52,821 bases of DNA. Source: Domibacillus epiphyticus. GTDB taxonomy: Bacteria; Bacillota; Bacilli; Bacillales; Domibacillaceae. The notes under the pieces are model-generated. The model was not told where the DNA came from. It worked only from the letters and a program-made list of their open reading frames with translations, and searched no databases. The number at the start of each line of letters is the position of its first letter. Positions within the stretch are counted from its first letter, which is position 1. Below, piece by piece: positions 26,641 through 35,353 of the stretch. The stretch covers positions 1 to 52,821 of the forward strand of contig NZ_MSFI01000023.1 of NCBI RefSeq assembly GCF_001975785.1, written 5' to 3'. The position numbers and the translations under genes are program-made.

Positions 26641-27378
26641 TTGTTTAGTGGGAAAACGGTAATCGTTACCGGTGGCGCGAACGGAATTGGGAAAGCCATT
26701 GCTGCTGCATTTGCCCGTGATGGGGCATACACAGTCATTTTGGATGTGAATGAGGAAGCCGGGAGCCTTGCAACTGAAAATTGGAACAGCCATGGTTGGA
26801 AAACAGCTTTTTACCAGGCAGATGCTGGAGACGAAGAGGAAATAAAAAAAGTGTTTCAAGACGTGGCAAAGCAGCGCAAACAAATTGATATTCTCATTAA
26901 TAACGCGGGAGTTTCTTCATTTATGTCTATCTGGGACGTAACAAAGAAAGACTGGGACAAAATAATGACCACTAACGCAGCCAGCGTTTTTTTCTGTTCT
27001 CGCGAAGCTGCCCGATATATGCCATCGGGATCAGCTATCGTCAATTTGTGCTCGACGCGGCAAAGCATGTCTGAACCGAACACAGAATTATATGCGGCAT
27101 CAAAAGGAGCTATTTTTTCATTAACGCATTCTCTTGCAGTGACACTCGGTGAAAAAGGCATACGCGTAAACAGCATCAGCCCTGGATGGATTGAAACGGG
27201 TGATGAGGATTCATTAAGACCGGAGGATCATCGCCAACACCCTGCCGGCCGGGTTGGAAAACCGGAAGATGTGGCAAAAGCCTGTTTATATCTTGCTGAT
27301 CCACATAATTCATTTGTAACCGGTGAAAATATTGTCATCGATGGCGGCATGACAAGGAAAATGATATATCTGCCTTAA
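26641..27378 (+). CDS. SDR-family NAD(P)-dependent oxidoreductase
   Basis: A 245-aa classical short-chain dehydrogenase. It shows the cofactor loop T-G-G-A-N-G-I-G (10-17), N-N-A-G (87-90), catalytic Ser in L-C-S-T-R, and Tyr151/Lys155 in Y-A-A-S-K. Substrate unknown; B. subtilis has an SDR (YkvO) in the same ykv neighbourhood, but orthology is not certain. TTG start with AAAGGAG ten bases upstream. The stop overlaps the stop of the convergent PilZ gene by four bases. Confidence 0.88.
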   Translation: MFSGKTVIVTGGANGIGKAIAAAFARDGAYTVILDVNEEAGSLATENWNSHGWKTAFYQADAGDEEEIKKVFQDVAKQRKQIDILINNAGVSSFMSIWDVTKKDWDKIMTTNAASVFFCSREAARYMPSGSAIVNLCSTRQSMSEPNTELYAASKGAIFSLTHSLAVTLGEKGIRVNSISPGWIETGDEDSLRPEDHRQHPAGRVGKPEDVAKACLYLADPHNSFVTGENIVIDGGMTRKMIYLP

Positions 27379-27752
27379 CTTCGCTGCTTTTTTAAATGTT
27401 CTTTTGAATACGTTTTTAGAGCAGCTATAATTTGTTCTTTCATTGCATCGCTTTCGTCGCTTTGAATTCCATATTCAAACACTGCACCGGTTTTTCGTTT
27501 TCGAATGATTTGGCCAGTAAAGTGAATCAGCGTTCCGGATAGCTGGAATGAAAAGATAAGTATATAGTCATTGGATTGTTCAATATCAATTTTTGATGAG
27601 GTTTTTAACCCATTAGGGCTCAGATCGAGAATATCCGCTTTAAATGACTGAAGTTTTTCTTTTGAGCCATACGAATACTTATAGACTTCGCATATAGCTG
27701 GAATGGATTCGGAAAAAGTGTAACGAAATGCTTCCTGTCTTTTAAAATGCAT
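27375..27752 (-). CDS. PilZ-domain protein (putative c-di-GMP effector)
   Basis: A 125-aa soluble protein. The two PilZ ligand motifs are seen in order: R-x3-R near the N-terminus (K-R-Q-E-A-F-R-Y) and D-L-S-P-N-G-L (D/N-x-S-x-x-G) in the middle, followed by beta strands. Both are intact, so cyclic-di-GMP binding is plausible. Output is unknown. ATG with AAGGAG upstream. It is divergent from ptsH and convergent with the SDR gene. Confidence 0.8.
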   Translation of the reverse strand: MHFKRQEAFRYTFSESIPAICEVYKYSYGSKEKLQSFKADILDLSPNGLKTSSKIDIEQSNDYILIFSFQLSGTLIHFTGQIIRKRKTGAVFEYGIQSDESDAMKEQIIAALKTYSKEHLKKQRS

Positions 27753-27895
27753 GATGAAGAACTCCTTTTTTGTCTTTATTTGTATATTCTAAAAGAAATT
27801 TGCAGGAAGAGCAATAAGAGAAAGCTCGATAATTGAGTGGAAATAAAATTAATGCTATTCTCAATGAAGAATAATGATGAAGGAGAGATTGACTT

Positions 27896-28162
27896 ATGTC
27901 TAAAAAACCATTTACTGTAACAGCAGATACAGGTATACATGCACGTCCTGCAACACTTCTCGTACAAACAGCCAGCAAATTTTCAAGTGATATCAACCTT
28001 GAATTTAATGGGAAAACAGTGAACATGAAATCCATTATGGGTGTTATGTCTCTTGGAATCGGAAAGGGAGCGGAAATTGTTATTTCTGCTGAAGGCAGTG
28101 ACGAAACAACGGCGCTTGAAGCAATTGAGTCTTTATTAAAATCAGAAGGATTAGCAGGCTAA
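27896..28162 (+). CDS. ptsH: Phosphocarrier protein HPr
   Basis: An 88-aa general PTS phosphocarrier. His15 (G-I-H-A-R-P-A-T) is phosphorylated by enzyme I and passed to sugar EIIA domains; Ser46 (M-K-S-I-M-G) is the HPr kinase site that lets HPr act as CcpA corepressor. Start ATG after AAGGAG. It overlaps ptsI by one base. No ptsG precedes it, unlike B. subtilis; a PilZ gene lies there. Confidence 0.97.
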   Translation: MSKKPFTVTADTGIHARPATLLVQTASKFSSDINLEFNGKTVNMKSIMGVMSLGIGKGAEIVISAEGSDETTALEAIESLLKSEGLAG

Positions 28163-29883
28163 TGACGGGAATTTTAAAAGGAATCGCCGCATCTGATGGA
28201 ATTGCATTTGCAAAAGCATATCGATTAATGGAGCCGGATCTTACGGTTGAAAAACGGGCTGAATCGAATACAGAAGCTGAAGTGGAGCGTTTCCATGCCG
28301 CGATGAAAAAGTCGGAGTCGGAACTTGAAGTCATTAAAGAGAAAGCGCGCCGTGATCTTGGAGATGACAAAGCAGCGATATTTGAGGCTCACCTGCTCGT
28401 ATTAAATGATCCAGAGCTTACAGGTCCGATTGAGGAAAAAATCAAAACGGATTCTGTCAATGCAGAGTTTGCATTACAGGAAACAGCTAATATGTTTATC
28501 GGTATGTTTGAAGCGATGGACAATGAATATATGAAAGAACGTGCGGCTGATATTAAAGACGTAACAAAACGTGTATTAGCTGCTCTTCTTAATGTTGAAC
28601 TGCCTGCTCCGGCGCTTATTGCAGAAGAAGTAGTCGTTGTAGCAGAGGACTTAACACCTTCGATGACGGCACAGCTAAATCGTGAATTTGTAAAAGGGTT
28701 TACAACAGACATTGGCGGCCGTACATCTCACTCGGCGATCATGGCGCGTTCTCTTGAAATTCCAGCGGTAGTTGGAACGAAAAACGCGACAGCTGATATT
28801 CAAAATGGTGATTTGATCATCATCGACGGTTTAGAGGGTGAAGTGCACATTAACCCGACCGAGGAAGTTGCTGCTGAATACAAAAAGCGGCAAGAAGCAT
28901 TTGCCCGTCAAAAAGCAGAATGGGCAAAACTGGTCAACGAACAAACGGTCACAGCAGATGGTCGCCACGTAGAACTGGCGGCAAATATTGGTACGCCTGA
29001 AGACCTGGTTGGAGTAAAAGCAAACGGCGGCGAGGGTGTGGGCCTTTATCGGACAGAATTTTTGTATATGGGTCGCGACAATCTTCCGACAGAAGAAGAG
29101 CAATTTGAAGCATATAAAGCGGTTTTGGAAGGAATGGAAGGCAAGCCGGTTGTCGTACGCACACTTGATATTGGCGGCGACAAAGAACTTCCATATTTGA
29201 ATCTCCCGCATGAGATGAATCCGTTCCTCGGTTTCCGTGCGATTCGTCTTTGCCTGGAGGAGCAGGATATTTTCCGTACACAGCTTCGTGCTTTGCTTCG
29301 TGCAAGTGAATACGGTAATTTAAAAATTATGTTCCCGATGATCGCAACTGTGAATGAATTCCGTGAAGCGAAAGCGGTTCTTCTTGAAGAACGTGCGAAG
29401 CTGGAATCAGAAGGTATTTCTGTTGCGGAAAACATTGAACTCGGCATAATGGTGGAAATTCCATCAACAGCGGTTATAGCGGATCTTTTTGCGAAAGAAG
29501 TCGATTTCTTCAGCATTGGAACAAATGATTTAATTCAATATACAATGGCAGCAGACCGTATGAATGAGCGCGTATCTTATTTATATCAGCCGTATAACCC
29601 GGCTATTTTACGCCTTGTTAAAACGGTCATTGAAGCAGCTCATAAAGAAGGAAAATGGGCAGGAATGTGCGGCGAAATGGCCGGCGATGAGGTTGCGATT
29701 CCTTTACTTTTAGGTCTTGGTCTCGATGAATTTTCGATGAGTGCGACTTCAATTTTGAAAGCACGCGCACAATTGAAACATTTATCGAAAGCTGATATGG
29801 AGATTCTTGCTGCTAAAGCGGTAAATATGTCAACAGCTGAAGAAGTGGTTGAACTTGTTGCTGCTGCTCAAAAAAATATTTAA
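28162..29883 (+). CDS. ptsI: Phosphoenolpyruvate-protein phosphotransferase (Enzyme I)
   Basis: A 573-aa cytosolic enzyme that autophosphorylates from PEP and charges HPr. The phosphohistidine site is His190 in [12 protein letters not shown]. The PEP-binding barrel shows [11 protein letters not shown] and [11 protein letters not shown] and the active-site Cys loop [13 protein letters not shown] overlap with ptsH implies translational coupling. It supplies the trehalose PTS found 10 kb away. Confidence 0.97.
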   Translation: MTGILKGIAASDGIAFAKAYRLMEPDLTVEKRAESNTEAEVERFHAAMKKSESELEVIKEKARRDLGDDKAAIFEAHLLVLNDPELTGPIEEKIKTDSVNAEFALQETANMFIGMFEAMDNEYMKERAADIKDVTKRVLAALLNVELPAPALIAEEVVVVAEDLTPSMTAQLNREFVKGFTTDIGGRTSHSAIMARSLEIPAVVGTKNATADIQNGDLIIIDGLEGEVHINPTEEVAAEYKKRQEAFARQKAEWAKLVNEQTVTADGRHVELAANIGTPEDLVGVKANGGEGVGLYRTEFLYMGRDNLPTEEEQFEAYKAVLEGMEGKPVVVRTLDIGGDKELPYLNLPHEMNPFLGFRAIRLCLEEQDIFRTQLRALLRASEYGNLKIMFPMIATVNEFREAKAVLLEERAKLESEGISVAENIELGIMVEIPSTAVIADLFAKEVDFFSIGTNDLIQYTMAADRMNERVSYLYQPYNPAILRLVKTVIEAAHKEGKWAGMCGEMAGDEVAIPLLLGLGLDEFSMSATSILKARAQLKHLSKADMEILAAKAVNMSTAEEVVELVAAAQKNI

Positions 29884-29960
29884 AAAGAAGTTTTAAAAAG
29901 AAAAAAACGGGGATAATAGTATCGTAACCAGTTTTTCATTCTCCATTTCTCTCACTTTTA

Positions 29961-29990
29961 TCCGGACAGTATGCTGTCCGGACTTTTTTG
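29961..29990 (+). terminator. Intrinsic terminator after ptsHI
   Basis: Stem tccggacag / ctgtccgga with a 4-nt loop, then CTTTTTT. Confidence 0.93.
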
Positions 29991-30059
29991 TATGGAAATG
30001 TTTAAATAATTGAAAAAAAGAGTTATGATGGAAAAGATTAGAAAAAAGGGGGCGCTAAG

Positions 30060-30944
30060 ATGGGAATACAAAAAGTTGGATTTATCGGCACGGGTGTGAT
30101 GGGAAAACATATGGCCTCACATATTCAAAAAGCTGGCTATCCTTTATTCATCTATACACGGACGAGATCAAAAGCAAACGATTTACTTGAGGCAGGTGCT
30201 ATGTGGTGCGAAACGCCTGCTGAGTTAGCTTCAAAAACAAATATTGTGTTTACAATTATTGGTGAACCAAAAGACGTTGAACAAGTATATATGGGGAAAG
30301 ATGGGCTGTTTGAAGGCGGTCATCCGGGTCAGGTTATGATCGATATGACAACTTCTAAGCCGAGCCTCGCGAAAACGTTGTATCAAAAGGGGAAAGAAAA
30401 AGGGATTGCTGTTTTAGATGCGCCAGTTTCAGGGGGCGATATTGGTGCGAAATTAGGAAAGCTGTCGATTATGGTCGGCGGAGATCAAAAGATTTATGAT
30501 GAAGTGAAGCCTTTGTTTGACACATTCGGTGAAAATATTGTTTACCAAGGGGAAGCAGGAACTGGACAGCATACAAAGATGTCGAACCAGATTGCCATCG
30601 CATCGAATATGATTGGCGTATGTGAAGCAGTCGCCTACACGAAAACGGCCGGACTTGATCCTGAAAAGGTGCTGGAAAGCATTGCACTCGGTGCAGCAGG
30701 CAGCTGGTCGCTTTCAAATCTTGCCCCGCGCATGATGAAGAAAGATTACGCACCTGGCTTTTTTATTAAACATTTTATTAAAGATATGAGAATTGCACTT
30801 GAAGAAGCGGAACGGATGAATTTAGACCTGCCGGGATTGTCGATGGCAAAAGAAATGTATGAAGAACTGGCAGAGCAGGGAGAGGAGGAAAGCGGTACGC
30901 AGGCGCTCTTTAAACGTTATAATAGTAAAGCAGGTTCTCTTTAA
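30060..30944 (+). CDS. ykwC: 3-hydroxyisobutyrate dehydrogenase-family oxidoreductase (YkwC)
   Basis: A 294-aa beta-hydroxyacid dehydrogenase. The N-terminal NAD(P) loop is G-F-I-G-T-G-V-M-G (7-15). The substrate loop is D-A-P-V-S-G-G-D-I-G-A, and the catalytic Lys lies in H-T-K-M-S-N-Q. These enzymes oxidise 3-hydroxyisobutyrate, tartronate semialdehyde or similar acids; the substrate is not known here. It sits before patA-cheV-ykyB as YkwC does near ptsHI in B. subtilis. ATG after AAGGGGG. Confidence 0.86.
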   Translation: MGIQKVGFIGTGVMGKHMASHIQKAGYPLFIYTRTRSKANDLLEAGAMWCETPAELASKTNIVFTIIGEPKDVEQVYMGKDGLFEGGHPGQVMIDMTTSKPSLAKTLYQKGKEKGIAVLDAPVSGGDIGAKLGKLSIMVGGDQKIYDEVKPLFDTFGENIVYQGEAGTGQHTKMSNQIAIASNMIGVCEAVAYTKTAGLDPEKVLESIALGAAGSWSLSNLAPRMMKKDYAPGFFIKHFIKDMRIALEEAERMNLDLPGLSMAKEMYEELAEQGEEESGTQALFKRYNSKAGSL

Positions 30945-30965
30945 TGAGAACCCGCTTCTTTTTAT
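30930..30965. terminator. Terminator spanning the ykwC stop
   Basis: gcaggttctc / gagaacccgc with the stop codon in the loop, then a T-rich run. It lies between convergent ykwC and patA. Confidence 0.75.
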
Positions 30966-32119
30966 TTTTGAAGATCGATAACAAATTGTTCAATCCGTTC
31001 CAATCCAGTGCGAATATCTTCAATACTGCATGCATATGAAAGCCGGAACCAGCCTTCCCCGTTTGCAGAAAACGCGCTGCCAGGCACAACCGCTACTTTA
31101 TATTCTTTCGCAAGTGTTAAGCAAAAATCAAATGAAGACCCTGTATAACTTTCAGGCATTTTGACGAAAAAATAAAACGCACCGTCAGGCTTTACCGTTT
31201 TGAGTCCAAGAGATTGTAATTTATCATACGCAAAATCACGGCGAATTTTGTACTCTTCACGCATAGGGATTGCATCATCAATTCCGCTTGTCAATGCAGC
31301 CACTGCAGCTTTTTGGGAAACAGATGACGCGCAGGAGACATTGTATTGATGCACTTTTAACATATGACGGGCAATATTTTCCGGTGCGAATAAAAGCCCA
31401 ATGCGCCAGCCTGTCATCGCATGTGATTTAGACAATCCATTAATGACGATCGTTTGCTGCGGCAAAAAAGTGGCAATCGACACGTGCGGTCGCTCATATA
31501 CAATTTCACTATAAATTTCATCAGCCAAAATAAATATTTCATGTTCTTTCGCAAGTTTGGCGATATCCTGAAGTTCGGTGTCAGTTAGGCTGACACCCGT
31601 CGGATTGGATGGGTATGGCAATATAATGGCTTTTGTTCGGCTGGTGAGTGATTGTTCGATTAAATCTGCTGTCATGCGGAAGTTATTTTCCGTTGTATCT
31701 ACTATGACCGTTTTCGCTTCGCACATGTGAACAATCGGTTCGTAACCTGGATAAACCGGACCTGGCAACATTACTTCATCACCAGGCTGTAAAATCGTGC
31801 GCAGCGCAATGTCTATTGCCTGGCTTGCTCCTACTGTGACGATGACTTCCGATTCCGCTTTATACGACACATGATACTTTTTTTCGTAAAATGCTGCTGC
31901 GGCTCTTTTTAATTCCAGCAGCCCGGCGTTCGGTGTGTAGACGGTCGCATTTTGTTCTATTGCCTGGATGCCTGCCTTTTTTACATGATCGGGGGTATGA
32001 AAATCAGGCTGTCCGATCGTTAATGAAATCATGTTTTCAGTCGTTCCAACCAGGTTGAAAAACTTACGTATACCTGAGATTTCAATTTCTTTCACGCGTT
32101 CGTTTAAACGATGTTCCAT
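30962..32119 (-). CDS. patA: Aminotransferase PatA (N-acetyl-LL-diaminopimelate aminotransferase)
   Basis: A 385-aa class I/II PLP aminotransferase. The PLP lysine is K231 in S-K-S-H-A-M-T-G-W-R-I-G, with N-P-T-G and the terminal R-L-S-Y-A Arg for the substrate carboxylate. In Bacillus, PatA makes N-acetyl-diaminopimelate, the step between DapH and DapL, both encoded at 47-49 kb here. ATG 32119 follows GGTGG by eight bases; the upstream GTG overlaps that site. Divergent from cheV. Confidence 0.85.
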   Translation of the reverse strand: MEHRLNERVKEIEISGIRKFFNLVGTTENMISLTIGQPDFHTPDHVKKAGIQAIEQNATVYTPNAGLLELKRAAAAFYEKKYHVSYKAESEVIVTVGASQAIDIALRTILQPGDEVMLPGPVYPGYEPIVHMCEAKTVIVDTTENNFRMTADLIEQSLTSRTKAIILPYPSNPTGVSLTDTELQDIAKLAKEHEIFILADEIYSEIVYERPHVSIATFLPQQTIVINGLSKSHAMTGWRIGLLFAPENIARHMLKVHQYNVSCASSVSQKAAVAALTSGIDDAIPMREEYKIRRDFAYDKLQSLGLKTVKPDGAFYFFVKMPESYTGSSFDFCLTLAKEYKVAVVPGSAFSANGEGWFRLSYACSIEDIRTGLERIEQFVIDLQK

Positions 32120-32264
32120 TTTGTAATCCACCTTTTTTAAGTTCTAATGTTATTATAATGTAAATGAATAATGCCAATGTAAAAAAAAACTAAACTTTTC
32201 TTACATACACAATCTTTTATTTCATGATATAGTAAAATAAAAACATAAAGGGGACTAAAGACTT

Positions 32265-33167
32265 ATGACAAGCGATTATGGTATTTTGCTAGAATCTGGG
32301 ACAAATGAACTGGAGATTGTCGAATTTGAAGTACAGAATAATAAATACGGTATAAATGTGATGAAAGTAAAAGAAATTATCCAACCGATGCCGATCACAT
32401 TTATTCCGCATGCACATGAACACATCGAAGGAATTATTCAACTCCGGGGTGAGGTTCTTCCGGTTATTGATATGGCGAAAGCACTTGGTATGCCCCCATC
32501 AGAAAACGGTTCACAGGATAAATATATTGTTACCGAATTTAACAAGCAAAAAGTTGTTTTCCATGTCCAAAACGTAACACGAATCCACCGCATATCATGG
32601 GATGACATTGAAAAACCATCGGAAATGTACCAAGGTGGAGACAATCAAATTATCGGCGTAATAAAAATTAATGGCACGATGGTTTTATTGATCGATTTTG
32701 AAAAAATTGTTGTCGATATTAATCCACATTCTGGAATTCATGTTGAACAAATTCGAAGCCTGGGCAAACGGGAGCGTTCTGAAAAACAAATTATTGTTGC
32801 CGAAGACTCTCCGCTGCTACGCAAATTAATTCATGACACATTAAATGAAGCGGGATATGAACGGGTTGAATTCTTTGAAAATGGCCAGCTTGCATACGAC
32901 TATTTAGAATCTACTTTAGAGCAAGAAAATACATTTGAAAAAGTACAGCTCCTTGTGACGGACATCGAAATGCCGAAAATGGACGGGCACCATTTGACAA
33001 GACGTATTAAAGAGCATCCGATATTGAAAAAGATGCCGGTTATTATTTTCTCATCGCTAATTACTGATGAACTTCGTCATAAAGGAGCAGGCGTCGGTGC
33101 GGATGCACAGGTAAGCAAACCGGAAATTGCACAGCTCGTTGAATATATTGACGAACTAGCGCTTTAA
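32265..33167 (+). CDS. cheV: Chemotaxis protein CheV (CheW-receiver fusion)
   Basis: A 300-aa coupling protein. Residues about 15-165 are a CheW-like domain (V-E-F-E-V-Q, G-I-I-Q-L-R-G-E-V-L-P-V-I-D). Residues 175-300 are a response-regulator receiver with the acidic pair near 180, phospho-acceptor Asp233 in V-T-D-I-E-M-P and Lys in S-K-P. It links methyl-accepting receptors to CheA and serves in adaptation. Start ATG after GGGGA. Single gene with terminator. Confidence 0.95.
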   Translation: MTSDYGILLESGTNELEIVEFEVQNNKYGINVMKVKEIIQPMPITFIPHAHEHIEGIIQLRGEVLPVIDMAKALGMPPSENGSQDKYIVTEFNKQKVVFHVQNVTRIHRISWDDIEKPSEMYQGGDNQIIGVIKINGTMVLLIDFEKIVVDINPHSGIHVEQIRSLGKRERSEKQIIVAEDSPLLRKLIHDTLNEAGYERVEFFENGQLAYDYLESTLEQENTFEKVQLLVTDIEMPKMDGHHLTRRIKEHPILKKMPVIIFSSLITDELRHKGAGVGADAQVSKPEIAQLVEYIDELAL

Positions 33168-33172
33168 TAGAC

Positions 33173-33206
33173 AAAAGGACGCTTGCCGGACGGAAGCGTC
33201 CTTTTC
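33173..33206. terminator. Terminator between cheV and ykyB
   Basis: Stem aaaaggacgctt / aagcgtcctttt, symmetric enough to serve both convergent genes. Confidence 0.9.
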
Positions 33207-33209
33207 TAT

Positions 33210-33674
33210 TTAATAAGATTGTCCGAGCGGTTTAAAAACAGGCTTTGTATATTTTTTACGGCCGGATGAATGGGGTTTTGATTGGTTTTCTTTCAAACCG
33301 GTATATGTCTCCAGCAACAATTTTGCTTTTGACAAACTCATTGAACAGCGTGGATTGCGGATTTGTTCATTAAGACGTCCTAAGTGGGGAAGCCGCTCGA
33401 AGTCTTCCTTGCTAGGAGGCATATGAAAAGTATAATGGCCGCACGAGACAAGGACATCTGACTGCTGTCGACTATGTTTAGGGTTTCGGGAAAAGTGAAG
33501 GCCTTTTTTTTCTGCTTTGCCTTCTTGTATCATTTTTATGAGGGCTTTCTTTTTCAGCGCGTACAAATATTTTGGGTTTGTGGCTGTTTTTGCGTGACGG
33601 TTTACCGTAAAGATCGCTTTAGCGAGGTTGTCGTCAGATGAAGGTTCGGTGAAAGGCTCGGATAATTTACTCAC
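33210..33674 (-). CDS. ykyB: YkyB-family protein
   Basis: A 154-aa protein matching the B. subtilis YkyB pattern, including length and the blocks T-V-N-R-H-A-K-T-A-T-N-P-K-Y-L-Y, G-L-H-F-S, Y-T-F-H-M-P-P-S-K-E-D-F and the C-terminal K-P-V-F-K-P-L-G. Function unknown. GTG 33674 is chosen because AAAGGAG is eight bases upstream and it gives the family length; the frame's upstream ATG lies before that site. cheV-ykyB order is as in B. subtilis. Confidence 0.88.
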   Translation of the reverse strand: MSKLSEPFTEPSSDDNLAKAIFTVNRHAKTATNPKYLYALKKKALIKMIQEGKAEKKGLHFSRNPKHSRQQSDVLVSCGHYTFHMPPSKEDFERLPHLGRLNEQIRNPRCSMSLSKAKLLLETYTGLKENQSKPHSSGRKKYTKPVFKPLGQSY

Positions 33675-33804
33675 AATTGTGACTCCTTTCGCATTCATTT
33701 ATTCTTATTATATACTGTTTGAATCCAATTTGAAAGCATTCTCAATGGTTTGCGTGGTATATTTATAAGGAAAATATGAATTAAAAAAGAAAGCAGGAAC
33801 GCAG

Positions 33805-35331
33805 ATGGATCACAGCAGGACAGCCATAATTGATATCGGGTCAAACACAGTCCGCCTCGTTTTATACAAAGAACAGGGAGCGGGAATTGAAGAATTCAGA
33901 AATGTAAAAGCGCCGCTCAGACTGCGCCGTTTTCTTGATGAAAACAGTAAAATGAGCGGTGAAGGGGTAAATTTATTACTTGAAGCACTAAGGAATTTTC
34001 GGGAAGTGCTTGATTATTATGATGTAACAGAAGTGGAATGCACGGCAACTGCGGCACTTCGCCAGGCGGTAAACCGGCATGAAATTATTCAGCGTGTAAG
34101 GGAAGAAACGGGTTTTCTTATTCGGCTGTTGTCCGGTGAAGAAGAAGCATATTATGGATTATCAGCAGTGCTGAAAACGATGCCTGTCGAAAACGGCTTG
34201 ACAATCGATATCGGCGGGGGAAGTACGGAAATTACGTTATTTGAAAACAGAAAATTGAAATACTCGCACAGCTTTCCGTTCGGTGTTGTCTCACTGAAAG
34301 AACAGTTTATCGCAGAAGACCGGATGAAGCCGAAAGAGCAAAAGAAAATGGCTGAGTATATTCGACAAGAATTTGCCCAGTTTTCATGGTTAAATCAAGC
34401 ACCGGACGGGATCATTGTGGCGATTGGCGGAAGTGCACGGAACCTTGCAAATATACAGCAGTTAAAAGAAAATTATCCGCCTCTTGGTGTTCATGGATAT
34501 GAATTAACAGTGGAAGCACTTAACAGGCTGCGTGATGAATTATCACTTTTATCTTATCAAGAATTTGTAAAAGTGGATGGCCTTTCAAACGAACGGGCAG
34601 ACTTAATTTTGCCGGCAATTGAAGTGTTCTATCAACTAGCCAATCATACGGGAACAACTGGATATTTCGTCAGTTCACGGGGACTGAGGGACGGTATTAT
34701 GCTGGAACGCATGAAAAGTGGTCGCTGGGACACAGCATGGGATGTAAAGCGAAACGGTGTAACACGCCTTATAGAAGTGTACGGGCACGATCCAGAACAT
34801 CATCACCAAATGATGAAATTGACGGAAATGATGCTGACAGGCTTTGAAAAAGAGAGCGTGTTGAATATGACGAAGCAGGAACGTTTTATGATTGAGCAGG
34901 CAGCGGCGCTTTTTTATCTCGGTGAATATATTTCATCGAACTCGAAAAGCAGGCATACGTTTTATTTATTAATTAACTCACTGTTTGACGGGTTTACACA
35001 CCGTGAAAAAGCGTACCTATCCTTGACAGCATCATTTACGAACAACTCGAAATTAAAGCAGTATTTAGAAGGGTTTGACGGGTGGTTTTCAAAAGAGGAA
35101 ATTCAGAAAATGCGTGAATATGGCGCCCTTTTAAAATTATGTTTCAGCTTAAATAATTCTAAACGCAGCGTTGTTCAGGATCTTAACGTTAAAAAGAAAG
35201 ACACGGGTCTTCTTATTACCGTTTATTGCGAAGGGAATGAAATGGCGGAACGGTATCAAAGCGAGAAGCAAAAAAGGCATTTGGAAAAAGCTTTGCAGAC
35301 AAACATTAACCTACAGTTTAAACAAAAATGA
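33805..35331 (+). CDS. ppx: Exopolyphosphatase, Ppx/GppA family
   Basis: A 508-aa ASKHA-fold phosphatase that removes terminal phosphate from polyphosphate (possibly also pppGpp). The two phosphate loops are A-I-I-D-I-G-S-N-T-V-R-L and T-I-D-I-G-G-G-S-T-E-I; a G-G-S-A-R-N segment follows. The second half is the helical HD-like extension of long Ppx proteins. ATG after GCAGGAACG. Directly upstream of ppk with 22 bases between, a synthesis/degradation pair. This pair is absent from the corresponding place in B. subtilis. Confidence 0.9.
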   Translation: MDHSRTAIIDIGSNTVRLVLYKEQGAGIEEFRNVKAPLRLRRFLDENSKMSGEGVNLLLEALRNFREVLDYYDVTEVECTATAALRQAVNRHEIIQRVREETGFLIRLLSGEEEAYYGLSAVLKTMPVENGLTIDIGGGSTEITLFENRKLKYSHSFPFGVVSLKEQFIAEDRMKPKEQKKMAEYIRQEFAQFSWLNQAPDGIIVAIGGSARNLANIQQLKENYPPLGVHGYELTVEALNRLRDELSLLSYQEFVKVDGLSNERADLILPAIEVFYQLANHTGTTGYFVSSRGLRDGIMLERMKSGRWDTAWDVKRNGVTRLIEVYGHDPEHHHQMMKLTEMMLTGFEKESVLNMTKQERFMIEQAAALFYLGEYISSNSKSRHTFYLLINSLFDGFTHREKAYLSLTASFTNNSKLKQYLEGFDGWFSKEEIQKMREYGALLKLCFSLNNSKRSVVQDLNVKKKDTGLLITVYCEGNEMAERYQSEKQKRHLEKALQTNINLQFKQK

Positions 35332-35353
35332 CAAGTGAAAATGGGGGATTCCG

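Noticed and set aside
29046-29516. 156-codon minus-strand open frame opposite ptsI
   Set aside because: Shadow of the strongly conserved Enzyme I barrel; Ser/Arg-rich with no ribosome binding site.
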